DNA from: an uncultured Clostridia bacterium
GTDB lineage: Bacteria; Bacillota; Clostridia; TANB77; CAG-508
Length of the DNA stretch: 37,799 nt
Assembly (NCBI GenBank): GCA_904420285.1
Contig: CAJFUM010000018.1
Coordinates: 1-37,799 of the forward strand
Reading direction: 5' to 3'
The position numbers and the translations under genes were made by a program. The notes beneath the pieces are model-generated. The model made no database searches and was not told where the DNA came from. It saw only the letters and a program-made list of their open reading frames with translations. Below are positions 6,041 to 14,089 of this stretch, piece by piece (the stretch's first letter is position 1; each line of letters begins with the position of its first letter).

Positions 6041-7270
6041 TTAACTTGTTTTTAAATATCTAATACTAAATTTTGTTCCTTTATTAATTTTAGATTCTAC
6101 TAAAATGTATCCATTATCCTTTTCGATTATAGTTTTGGCAAGTGCCATTCCTATTCCAATACTTTCTGTATCGGAGTTTTTTCCTTTATAAAATCTCTCA
6201 AATATATGTTTCACATCATTTTCATCCATACCTATTCCAAAATCTTGTATATTTATTTCATAATATATGGGATTATTCTCATATTCTACAATTATCTTTG
6301 CATTATTACTAGAATATTCTACACAATTTTTTAAAATATTTGTAATAGCTTCTACCTGCCACTTATTGTCGCAAACAATTTTAGATTTCTTTGCTAAATC
6401 AATATTTTTATTAATTATTTCAACATTTTTCAAATCACATATTACAGAAATTTTTTGTTCTGCTTCTTTTACTATATTCCAAAGAGATACTTTTTCTCTA
6501 TCAAATTTAATTGCATTTACATCAAATTTAGAGAGTTTTAATAAAACTTGTACAAAAGAATTAATATTCGTGATTTCTCTAGATATGCTTTTTAAAAAAT
6601 CATTTCTTGTATTTAAATCCATATTTGGATTATCTTGTAAATTATCTAACATAATTGTAATTGATGTAAGAGGAGTTTTTAATTGATGAGAAATATCTTC
6701 TAAAGATTTTTTTAATTGCATTTTATCATTAAAAGAATTCTCACTTTGTTCTTTTAACATAACTGTTATTTTATATAACTCATTTTTTAAAATAGATAAT
6801 TCGTCTTCATTGTTATCATTTATATCTAATGAATAATTTCCATTATTTATTTCTTTTATATAATTAGTTATTTCAGCTATCTTTTTATTTTGTTTTTTAT
6901 TGTATTTTATTAAAATAAATATTATAGATAAAAGTAATAATAGCAATATTAAAATTTGTAAAATTAAAAAAATTCTATATTCTTTTTCATTTGCAGCAAC
7001 AGAAAAATCTTTACTAATATCAATTCCATATTGTTTTAGAATATCTTCTTTGTTTAAACTTTCCTTATTTAATATTTCTACTATTTTATTCACATCTACT
7101 TCTGGATAGTTTTCTTTAATATTTGTAATTATGTTATTTAAAGCAATATTAACATTGGCATTATATATATGTGTTTGCCTTATATTTAAAATTACTAAGA
7201 GTATTAAATATATTATGAATATTGCAATTGTTATAACTAAAAACTTTTTTAGATTTTCTTTATTCTTCAT
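6041..7270 (-). CDS. Membrane sensor histidine kinase
   Basis: This 409-residue protein has two membrane helices (about 10-30 and 100-122) around a roughly 70-residue external loop. A HAMP-like stretch, the DHp helix with SHQLKTPLTSI (phospho-acceptor His near 195), the N-box KNCVEYS, the G1 motif QDFGIGMDENDV and the G2 motif GIGMALAKTIIE follow. The start at 7270 overlaps the response-regulator stop by 11 nt; an in-frame GTG at 7288 is possible but has a poorly placed ribosome site. The kinase is last in an operon with its regulator and an ABC exporter, so it probably senses the exporter's substrate, such as an antimicrobial peptide or envelope stress. The ligand is not readable from sequence. 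Confidence 0.9.
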   Translation of the reverse strand: MKNKENLKKFLVITIAIFIIYLILLVILNIRQTHIYNANVNIALNNIITNIKENYPEVDVNKIVEILNKESLNKEDILKQYGIDISKDFSVAANEKEYRIFLILQILILLLLLLSIIFILIKYNKKQNKKIAEITNYIKEINNGNYSLDINDNNEDELSILKNELYKITVMLKEQSENSFNDKMQLKKSLEDISHQLKTPLTSITIMLDNLQDNPNMDLNTRNDFLKSISREITNINSFVQVLLKLSKFDVNAIKFDREKVSLWNIVKEAEQKISVICDLKNVEIINKNIDLAKKSKIVCDNKWQVEAITNILKNCVEYSSNNAKIIVEYENNPIYYEINIQDFGIGMDENDVKHIFERFYKGKNSDTESIGIGMALAKTIIEKDNGYILVESKINKGTKFSIRYLKTS

Positions 7271-7913
7271 CAATTCTATATCCCACACCTTTTATTGTAG
7301 TAATTATTGGAGTTTCTAATTTTTTTCTTATTCTTTTCATATATACTGTAACAGTATTATCATATACATCATTTCCTGTCCAGTCCCATATTTTTTCTAT
7401 AATATATTCTCTTGTAATTACTTTATTTAAATTAGTAAATAAAAGCATAATAATTTTTAATTCTAAAGAAGAAAATTGTATTTCTTTTTCTTCTTTATAT
7501 ACACACATTTTATCTAAATCGCATGTAATATCCTTTATTTTTATTATTTTATTCTTTTTTTCTCTTAGAAAAATCTTGTTAATTCTTGCAAGTAATTCTC
7601 TAGTAGAAAATGGTTTTGTAATATAGTCTTCAGCACCTAATTCTAATCCTTTTACAATATCGTCTTCATCATCTTTGGCTGTTAGAAAAATAGTACTTAT
7701 GTTATATTTCTCTTTAATCGTTTGGTATAAATCAAAACCATTTCCATCTGGTAGTGTAACATCTAGTATAACTAAATCTATTTTTTCATTTTCTAATAAT
7801 TTTAATGCATTATTTACATTTTCTGCTGTTAGTAACTTGTATTGGTTTTGTTCTAAATTATACTTTAGTGCTTTTGTTATTGATTTATTATCTTCTACTA
7901 ACAGAATTTGCAT
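7260..7913 (-). CDS. OmpR/PhoB-family response regulator
   Basis: This 217-residue protein has a receiver domain (ILLVEDN with E7-D8, phospho-acceptor D51 in VILDVTLPDG, the T/K pair in FLTAKDD and YITKPF). A winged-helix output domain follows from about residue 125, ending VYMKRIRKKLETPIITTIKGVGYRIDE. It acts as a phosphorylation-dependent activator or repressor. The ATG at 7913 has GGAGGG upstream; the frame stays open 17 codons further but that extension lacks family sequence. It partners the overlapping histidine kinase. Its likely target is the direct repeat upstream of this operon's own promoter. Confidence 0.92.
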   Translation of the reverse strand: MQILLVEDNKSITKALKYNLEQNQYKLLTAENVNNALKLLENEKIDLVILDVTLPDGNGFDLYQTIKEKYNISTIFLTAKDDEDDIVKGLELGAEDYITKPFSTRELLARINKIFLREKKNKIIKIKDITCDLDKMCVYKEEKEIQFSSLELKIIMLLFTNLNKVITREYIIEKIWDWTGNDVYDNTVTVYMKRIRKKLETPIITTIKGVGYRIDEE

Positions 7914-7970
7914 TGTCTTTTCCCTCCAACAATTATAATACCATACGCCAGATATTTTTACCACTATTTT

Positions 7971-10592
7971 TTAGACATTTTCCTTTCTTATTGTCTCAAT
8001 AATATTTTGTTTATTTACTTTGCTTATTGCAAATCGCATGATAATAAATACAATTATAAATACAAATATAATAGAAATTAGTATAGCACTAAATGGCCAT
8101 ATAAATCCAAAATCTAGTGATTTTGCAAATGCTTTATATATTGCAAATGAAGCAATTAATCCTAATATTATTCCAAATATTAATGCTTTAAACGAATAAA
8201 ATATAGTTTCTAAATTTACCATTCTGTTAAATTCTTTTTTAGTCATTCCTATACTTTTCAACATTGCAAATTCTTTTTGTCTTAATTCAATGTTTGATGT
8301 TAGTGTATTAAAAATATTTGTAACTCCAATTAAAGTAATTACTGCAATAAATCCATAAGCAAATATTGATGTTAAAAGTTTTATTGCATTATTTAGTTTT
8401 ACTTGTTTATCTATATTAAAAACATATATATCATGATAATTATTAATTATATCTTTTTCAGCCTCATCTGGGTTATCGGTATTTAGCAATAAATTAACTG
8501 GTACAAAATCTATTTTTTCTTTATATTCATCTATATTTATTACAATAAGTCCATTACCATATGATGTATCTTCCAATCCTCTAGGTTTTTCATCTGTAAT
8601 TTTAGCTATTGTAAACTGTAATTCTACACCATCTAAATTAGCTGAAATAATATCATCTTTTTCATATTTTAAAGTTCTACCTCTTATAGTTTTACCATCT
8701 AATGTATAAATATTAGCATAATCATTTAATATTGCTTTATCTTTAACATCATCATAATTCAAATTTAGTTTTTCTACAAATTCTTTAAAATCTTTACTAT
8801 TTAATCCTTTTATTGTTGCTTGGGGAACATATGAAGGATCTACATCATTTTCCATTCTTTCTATTGCAAAATCAGATAAAATATTTTTATCTTCTAATTG
8901 TATTAATGATGAACCCGAATTACGAGAAGCGTTATATATTAAAGAATAATCATTGTAATTATTACTTCCTATAATATCTAATAAATCTTGCCCATCATTA
9001 GAAGCTGATGTAACTTTAATATTATAATCGTATTCTTCATAATATCCAGACATTGCTTCAAAAGCATATGTCATTAAAGTAGATGTTGCTATAAATACAA
9101 ATACACTTATAGCAATAGAAACTACAGTTGTTCTATATTTTTTCTTACTTCTTTTTAAATTTTTGTATGCTATAACTCCACCCATTCCAAATATTTTTTT
9201 AATTAGTCTAGGTGATTTAATTTTTTTGCTATTTATTTTTATATCATTTGTACTTCTTATAGCTTCAAGTGGTGTAACTTTTCTTGCTTTTCTAGCTGCA
9301 GATAAACAAGAAAGATATACTGTAATTACTCCCGATATTGCAGCAAATATAATTGGTAAAACAGATATATAAAATGTTATTTGTAATTCTACTACTCCAC
9401 TTAGAATAGCTCTTACTATTATTACTAAAGTATAAACAGCTAAAATTCCTGTTAAAATTCCAAGTGGTATACCAATTAAACTTAATATCATGCCTTCTTT
9501 AATAACACTTTTTTTAATTTGCTTTTTTGTGGCTCCTACACTAGATAGCATTCCATACATTTTTATTTTTTCTGTTAATGAAATTGCAAATGCATTTTTT
9601 ATACAATATATACTAGTAATCATTATAATAACAATTGCAACTACAGCAACTGCTACTATCATTGCCATTGTTGAATTACTTACATTTAATGCTTCCCATG
9701 TTAATAAATCATAATTAATAGAATAGTTATAGTCTGTATTAGCAAATTCTCCTGTATCTATATCTAAGCCTATCATTTCTTTAAGATCTTCTTTACAATC
9801 CCAAGGATTTTTTAAAGCAATATATATATCTTTATTACCTTCATTTAATCCATTTGTAACACATGCATATCCTGCATCTGTAATAAAAGATATACGTCTA
9901 ATTGGTAAATCGTTATTAGAAATAATACCAACTATAGTAAATTCTTTACTAAAATTCACTTTTAATTTTTCTTCGGTTGCTTTTTGTGGTGGTGCAGGAT
10001 TTTCTTCAATTATTAGTCCATTGTTCGTTGGCTCTTCAATATCTTGTGTATCATATGCATATTCATATGGTAGATAATCCCATCCAGATTTAATATACTC
10101 CTCTCCTGCATATCTATCACCTAAATTTAGTGTAATTTTATCACCTATCTTATATTCTTTTGAAGAATTTTTTAGCATATCTTCATTTATAGCGATTTCA
10201 GTATTGTTTTCTGGATATCTTCCTTCTAATAAAGTAAGACACATATTATTAAAACTATTTTTATCTAAAGAATATAAATGTATATATGGTCTATAACTAT
10301 TAGTACTTCCTTCTAGCTGTGAATATCCTACATCATTTAAACTACTAACAAATTTTACATCTCTATTATTTTGAAATTTTAGTAAATCATCATTTGTAAC
10401 ATCTGACAATTTTAAATGATAATACCCAGTATTCTCTGTTGTTGTAGCTATCATACTTTTTTGTAAACTAGTTATCATTCCAGCTACTGCACAAATTAGT
10501 GCTGTAGAAAGCATAATCCCAATAATTGTACCAATAGTTCTTTTTTTGTTTAGTTTTAAATTTCGTATAGTAAGTTTTGTAAAAATATTCAT
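7971..10592 (-). CDS. ABC exporter permease with two FtsX modules
   Basis: This 873-residue permease is a duplicated MacB/FtsX-type architecture. A first membrane helix (about 17-40) is followed by a large external domain to about 310 and three helices (near 312, 365 and 405). The second half repeats this with a helix near 490, an external domain to about 755, and three helices near 760, 810 and 845. FtsX-typical cytosolic sequence appears twice (MYGMLSSVGATKKQIKK and FAMLKSIGMTKKEFNRM). Its gene overlaps the ATPase gene by 4 nt. With the two-component system downstream, it fits a peptide or lipid export and detoxification system. It is longer than BceB (about 640 residues) and has two large external domains, so a true Bce system is unlikely. 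Confidence 0.88.
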   Translation of the reverse strand: MNIFTKLTIRNLKLNKKRTIGTIIGIMLSTALICAVAGMITSLQKSMIATTTENTGYYHLKLSDVTNDDLLKFQNNRDVKFVSSLNDVGYSQLEGSTNSYRPYIHLYSLDKNSFNNMCLTLLEGRYPENNTEIAINEDMLKNSSKEYKIGDKITLNLGDRYAGEEYIKSGWDYLPYEYAYDTQDIEEPTNNGLIIEENPAPPQKATEEKLKVNFSKEFTIVGIISNNDLPIRRISFITDAGYACVTNGLNEGNKDIYIALKNPWDCKEDLKEMIGLDIDTGEFANTDYNYSINYDLLTWEALNVSNSTMAMIVAVAVVAIVIIMITSIYCIKNAFAISLTEKIKMYGMLSSVGATKKQIKKSVIKEGMILSLIGIPLGILTGILAVYTLVIIVRAILSGVVELQITFYISVLPIIFAAISGVITVYLSCLSAARKARKVTPLEAIRSTNDIKINSKKIKSPRLIKKIFGMGGVIAYKNLKRSKKKYRTTVVSIAISVFVFIATSTLMTYAFEAMSGYYEEYDYNIKVTSASNDGQDLLDIIGSNNYNDYSLIYNASRNSGSSLIQLEDKNILSDFAIERMENDVDPSYVPQATIKGLNSKDFKEFVEKLNLNYDDVKDKAILNDYANIYTLDGKTIRGRTLKYEKDDIISANLDGVELQFTIAKITDEKPRGLEDTSYGNGLIVINIDEYKEKIDFVPVNLLLNTDNPDEAEKDIINNYHDIYVFNIDKQVKLNNAIKLLTSIFAYGFIAVITLIGVTNIFNTLTSNIELRQKEFAMLKSIGMTKKEFNRMVNLETIFYSFKALIFGIILGLIASFAIYKAFAKSLDFGFIWPFSAILISIIFVFIIVFIIMRFAISKVNKQNIIETIRKENV

Positions 10593-11257
10593 ACTCTCAC
10601 AATCCTTCCATCTTCAATTTCTATAATTCTATCTGCTATTTTCGCAATTTCTATATTGTGTGTTATCATTATTATAGTTTGCTTATATTCTTTATTAGAT
10701 TTTTTTAACAAATTTACTATCTCATTACTTGCTTTAGAATCTAAATTTCCTGTTGGTTCATCTGCTAAGATTATACTTGGATTTGTAATTAAAGCTCTTC
10801 CTATAGATGTTCTTTGTTGTTGTCCTCCAGAAAGTTCATTAGGCAAATGTTTTCTTCTTTCTTCTAAACCTAGCGTTTTTAATAATTCATCTAATTTCTT
10901 TTTTTCAACTTTTCTATTATCTAGGTCACATGGTAATGTAATATTTTCCTCTACACTTAATATTGGTATTAAATTATAAAATTGATATATAAGTCCTACT
11001 TGTCTTCTTCTAAATATTGCTAAATTATCATCACTCATTTGATAAATATCTTTTCCATCTATATAAACTTTACCAGAGGTAGGTCTATCTACTCCTCCAA
11101 TTAAATGTAATAGTGTAGATTTTCCACTACCACTTGCGCCTACTATAGCAATAAATTCTCCTTTTTCAACCGAGAAAGATATATTATTTATAGCTTTTAC
11201 TTCTGATTCTCCTTTTCCATAAACTTTACTTAAATTCTCTACTCGCAATATTTCCAT
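10589..11257 (-). CDS. MacB/LolD-type ABC transporter ATPase
   Basis: This 222-residue nucleotide-binding subunit has Walker A GASGSGKST (near 40), signature LSGGQQQR (near 142) and Walker B IILADEPTGNLD (near 163). The ADEPTGNLDS form and the RRRQVGLIYQFYNL Q-loop are typical of ATPases that pair with FtsX-like permeases. The stop codon overlaps the permease start by 4 nt, so the two are made together. It is the first gene of a four-gene operon (ATPase, permease, regulator, kinase). The ATG at 11257 follows AGGAGG. Confidence 0.93.
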   Translation of the reverse strand: MEILRVENLSKVYGKGESEVKAINNISFSVEKGEFIAIVGASGSGKSTLLHLIGGVDRPTSGKVYIDGKDIYQMSDDNLAIFRRRQVGLIYQFYNLIPILSVEENITLPCDLDNRKVEKKKLDELLKTLGLEERRKHLPNELSGGQQQRTSIGRALITNPSIILADEPTGNLDSKASNEIVNLLKKSNKEYKQTIIMITHNIEIAKIADRIIEIEDGRIVRV

Positions 11258-11284
11258 AATAACCTCCTATCTTAATTTAAAACT

Positions 11285-11321
11285 ATTATACATGTTTTGA
11301 AGTGACAAGTAAGTGACAAAT
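11285..11321 (-). promoter_or_regulatory. Activated promoter and response-regulator site of the ABC/two-component operon
   Basis: On the plus strand AAGTGACAAGT (11300-11310) is followed directly by AAGTGACAAAT (11311-11321), an 11-bp direct repeat. TATAAT lies at 11285-11290 on the minus strand. No good -35 is present at 17 nt; the repeat occupies that area. One-turn direct repeats at a poor -35 are the usual binding pattern of OmpR-type activators, here presumably the regulator coded at 7260-7913. Confidence 0.65.
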
Positions 11322-11327
11322 ATATAA

Positions 11328-11363
11328 AAACAACCAATAAGAATTATATCCTATTGGTTGTTT
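11328..11363 (-). terminator. Terminator of the 11372-12337 gene
   Basis: Perfect 12-bp arms (11328-11339 and 11352-11363) with a 12-nt loop start 9 nt after the stop codon. TTTTTATATA follows on the minus strand. It insulates the ABC operon promoter just beyond. Confidence 0.85.
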
Positions 11364-11371
11364 GTGAAAAC

Positions 11372-12337
11372 TCATTTGATAAATTCCCACATTGTAGAAA
11401 TTTTCCTTTTTACACGTATCATGCGTTTTGCAGGATTTACCCTTGTAACATCCTCCTCGCTTCCAACTATAGAGTAGGAATATTCATTTGAACTACTGGA
11501 ATAGCTAATGGAGACACCAGTATCAGAAAAATAAATCCAATTTCCATTTTTCCAAATATGGAAAGTCTCACCATTCTCTAGCACTGCATATTCTTGCAGT
11601 GTACCTTCTTCTAAGAAAATCCTACTTCTCACTTTTCTTTTTTCTTTAACTTTTTCAACAAAAGAAATATCAAAGTAACTGATGTTTTTTATATCATCAT
11701 CAGTTAAATCTAAAAGCAGTAATATATTTCTATATACTTCATCTACTTTCAAAGACTTATCCAATGAGAGTAGATATTCATTTACTTTTTTCTGCCAATT
11801 TGTAAGGCTGGGAATATCAGATTTATTATCTATATACATCCAAATCACTATTTCCAGCTTAAAGCGATTGTTGAGTGTTAAAGTAGACCTTCCTCCATAA
11901 TAGGAATTGACAAGTTCCTTTCCTTCTCTTTTTATTATTTCTTCATCCAGCTTAATAGAAGGAAGACTTTCATCATTCTGAGTTTTTCGTAAAGGAATTA
12001 CATATTTTGTACTTATTTCACTTGTAGAAATAGTAAATTTGGCGTCGTGTCCCATTAATACTGGGGATTCTAGTGATATGACAAATTTCTCGTCATTTGG
12101 TGTAATTCCGTTAAAAGAATTATCTTCCTTAGAAATCTCAACCAGTTCAATTGGCGTTTCTAAGCCAATTAAATTCAAAATAATACCAAAATCTTGCCAT
12201 TCCCATCCAATGGATTTTACCCATTGTTCTATTTGGTTTCTTAGCTTGCTGCTCTCACAAACCAGCATTCTTGTGTTTTCTTCTTTTGGAAGCAAGCTTT
12301 TCTCTCCCAAACTCCTAATCCGTGTAAAAATGTTCAT
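11372..12337 (-). CDS. Unrecognised 321-residue protein
   Basis: I do not recognise this family. The protein is soluble, with no signal peptide or membrane segment. The N-terminal half is mixed charged sequence with NQIEQWVKSIGWEWQDFG near 35-50. A YYGGRSTLTLNNRFKLEI block sits near 150. The last 60 residues are strand-rich and serine/tyrosine-rich (IWKNGNWIYFSDTG, then SISYSSSSNEYSYS) and end in a basic tail (MIRVKRKISTMWEFIK). The gene is less AT-rich than its neighbours and stands alone, with a textbook promoter (12420-12448), a GGGAGG ribosome site and its own terminator. That pattern fits a recently acquired single-gene unit, but the function is unknown. Confidence 0.75.
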   Translation of the reverse strand: MNIFTRIRSLGEKSLLPKEENTRMLVCESSKLRNQIEQWVKSIGWEWQDFGIILNLIGLETPIELVEISKEDNSFNGITPNDEKFVISLESPVLMGHDAKFTISTSEISTKYVIPLRKTQNDESLPSIKLDEEIIKREGKELVNSYYGGRSTLTLNNRFKLEIVIWMYIDNKSDIPSLTNWQKKVNEYLLSLDKSLKVDEVYRNILLLLDLTDDDIKNISYFDISFVEKVKEKRKVRSRIFLEEGTLQEYAVLENGETFHIWKNGNWIYFSDTGVSISYSSSSNEYSYSIVGSEEDVTRVNPAKRMIRVKRKISTMWEFIK

Positions 12338-12419
12338 AATAATACCTCCCTAGTAGTTACTAATTCGAAGTAATTAATTGTACCTTTTTTACTCCTGGTA
12401 CCAAGGATAGAATATTGGT

Positions 12420-12448
12420 ATTATATCACAATTTTACATAATTAACAA
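12420..12448 (-). promoter_or_regulatory. Sigma-A promoter of the orphan 321-residue gene
   Basis: TTGTTA (12443-12448), 17 nt, then TATAAT (12420-12425) on the minus strand. It lies 82 nt upstream of the ATG, leaving a leader of roughly 75 nt with no obvious hairpin. Confidence 0.75.
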
Positions 12449-12475
12449 GTCCAAAAGATCTCCAAAATATTCATA

Positions 12476-13252
12476 TTAACCAAGAGCCACATCTAAAATC
12501 ATCATTAATACAAAACCAATTGCTACACCTACTGTTCCAATATCTGTATGTTCTCCTTCTTGTGCCTCTGGAATTAGTTCTTCTACTACTACATACATCA
12601 TTGCACCAGCTGCAAATGATAGAATATATGGAAGTACTGGTACAATTGTACTTGTAATAAGTATTGTAAGAACTGCTCCTATAGGTTCAACTATGCCAGA
12701 TAGCATTCCATAAACAAATGCTTTGGTCTTAGAAACTCCTTCTCCTCTAAGTGGCATTGAAATAATTGCTCCCTCTGGGAAATTTTGTATTGCTATTCCT
12801 ATTGCTAAAGCTATGGCACTTGCTAAGGTAATTCCTGCATTTTGTGCTATCATTCCTGCAAAAACCACTCCTACTGCCATTCCTTCTGGAATATTATGAA
12901 GTGTTACAGCTAAGGCCATCATTGTAGAATTTTTTAGTTTAGCTCTTATACCTTCTGGTTTATCAGTTTTTAAATGTAGATGAGGAATAATATGATCTAA
13001 TGCTAATAAGAACAAAATTCCAAGTGAAAAACCAATTGATGCTGGAATCCAAGAAATTATTCCTTGCTCTTTTGCCATATCTATTGATGGTATAATTAAA
13101 GACCATACTGATGCTGCAATCATCACTCCTGCTGCAAAGCCTAATAAAAGTTTTTCAATTTTTTTGTTAATTTCTTTTTTCATAAGAAATACCATTGCTG
13201 CTCCAAGTGTAGTTCCTAAAAAAGGAATTAAAAGTACAATTGCTATATTCAA
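12476..13252 (-). CDS. ZIP-family divalent metal transporter (ZupT-like)
   Basis: This 258-residue membrane protein has about eight hydrophobic helices. The metal-site motifs of ZIP transporters are present: HNIPEGMAVG in helix IV (near 118) and QNFPEGAI in helix V (near 157). A short histidine-containing loop (HIIPHLHLKTD) precedes helix IV. It imports zinc, iron or manganese into the cytoplasm. The start appears to be a TTG at 13252 preceded by GGGGG with about 8-9 nt spacing. The promoter lies in a divergent gap shared with the hydrolase gene and carries an 18-bp palindrome on the -35, so metal-dependent repression is likely. Confidence 0.9.
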   Translation of the reverse strand: MNIAIVLLIPFLGTTLGAAMVFLMKKEINKKIEKLLLGFAAGVMIAASVWSLIIPSIDMAKEQGIISWIPASIGFSLGILFLLALDHIIPHLHLKTDKPEGIRAKLKNSTMMALAVTLHNIPEGMAVGVVFAGMIAQNAGITLASAIALAIGIAIQNFPEGAIISMPLRGEGVSKTKAFVYGMLSGIVEPIGAVLTILITSTIVPVLPYILSFAAGAMMYVVVEELIPEAQEGEHTDIGTVGVAIGFVLMMILDVALG

Positions 13253-13281
13253 TTTAATTTTCCCCCTGTCTTTTTTTCATC

Positions 13282-13316
13282 ATTATAGCAAACTTTTTAA
13301 TATGTGTACACATATT
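13282..13316 (-). promoter_or_regulatory. ZIP transporter promoter with 18-bp palindromic operator
   Basis: AATATGTGTACACATATT (13299-13316) is a perfect palindrome. The -35 TGTACA (13305-13310) is at its centre, followed by 17 nt and TATAAT (13282-13287) on the minus strand. A dimeric repressor bound here would block RNA polymerase. The site is not a match to Fur, Zur or MntR consensus as I know them. Confidence 0.7.
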
Positions 13317-13374
13317 TTTTTATTTTGAATATTCTGTAATAGCATCAAATATATTTTGTGTGAGGTGAAAAGAC

Positions 13375-14070
13375 ATGTGTACTGCAATTACTCTAAAAGA
13401 TAAGCTTAATAATTATTATTTTGGAAGAACAATGGATTTCTCTTATGAACTTTCTCCTTCAATCTTTTTCTCTCCTAGAAACTACATATGGCAAAACTCA
13501 GACAGTTCTAAAATAATTAATAAATATTGTTTTTTAGGTATTGGTCAAAACATATCTAAAGTTATATTTACAGAAGGAATGAATGAAAAAGGTATATCAG
13601 TTGTCGCATTATATTTTCCTAATTATACAGTATATGATTCTAATAATAATTCTCAAAGACATAAAATAGAATCTTTAGATATGGTTAATTTCTTGCTAGG
13701 TAATTGTTCTAATGTAGAAGAGGCATTTATGTTATTAAAAAATACTTGTATTATTGGAGTTAAAGACAATATTACCAATTCTTTTGCACCATTACATTGG
13801 ATTATAGCTGATAAATCGAATAAATGTCTTGTAGTAGAAAATACAAAAGACGGACTACATATAAGTTCAAATCCTATTGGTGTTCTTATTAATCATACTA
13901 AATATATATCTTTTATGGATTTACAAACACTTACATATTATTTTAAAACATATTCTAATAAAAATATCTGTTACATTAAAATGGCAGGTGAACTAATTAG
14001 AAATAATAAATTTATAGAATTAGGTAATTTATCAGATTTAAATAAATTCCATTTATTAAAGGATATTTAG
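13375..14070 (+). CDS. Short linear-amide C-N hydrolase (penicillin V acylase / bile salt hydrolase family)
   Basis: This 231-residue Ntn-hydrolase has the family's catalytic start MCTAITL with nucleophile Cys2, then R18 and D21 in GRTMDF, and Asn173 in GVLINHT. Position 80 is Tyr (ALYFPNY), as in penicillin V acylases; bile salt hydrolases usually have Asn there. Family members run about 315-340 residues and contain a catalytic Arg near 228. This protein ends about 60 residues after Asn173 in divergent sequence, with no recognisable 'SRF' arginine segment. It may be a truncated or inactive copy, or a short variant acting on acyl-homoserine lactones or other amides. GAGG precedes the ATG. It is on the plus strand, opposite to its neighbours. 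Confidence 0.85.
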   Translation: MCTAITLKDKLNNYYFGRTMDFSYELSPSIFFSPRNYIWQNSDSSKIINKYCFLGIGQNISKVIFTEGMNEKGISVVALYFPNYTVYDSNNNSQRHKIESLDMVNFLLGNCSNVEEAFMLLKNTCIIGVKDNITNSFAPLHWIIADKSNKCLVVENTKDGLHISSNPIGVLINHTKYISFMDLQTLTYYFKTYSNKNICYIKMAGELIRNNKFIELGNLSDLNKFHLLKDI

Positions 14071-14089
14071 TTTTAATCTAAATATCCTT
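14059..14089. terminator. Shared bidirectional hairpin holding both stop codons
   Basis: Perfect 12-bp arms (14059-14070 and 14078-14089) with a 7-nt loop. The hydrolase TAG (14068-14070) lies in the left arm and the ABC-F TAA (14073-14075) in the loop, so the genes converge with only 2 nt between them. T-runs are weak on both sides, so it may act as a pausing or 3'-end protecting structure rather than a strong terminator. Confidence 0.7.

Noticed and set aside
7971..11257. BceAB-type bacitracin transporter
   Set aside because: The permease is about 230 residues longer than BceB, with two external domains, so only a general ABC exporter call is made.
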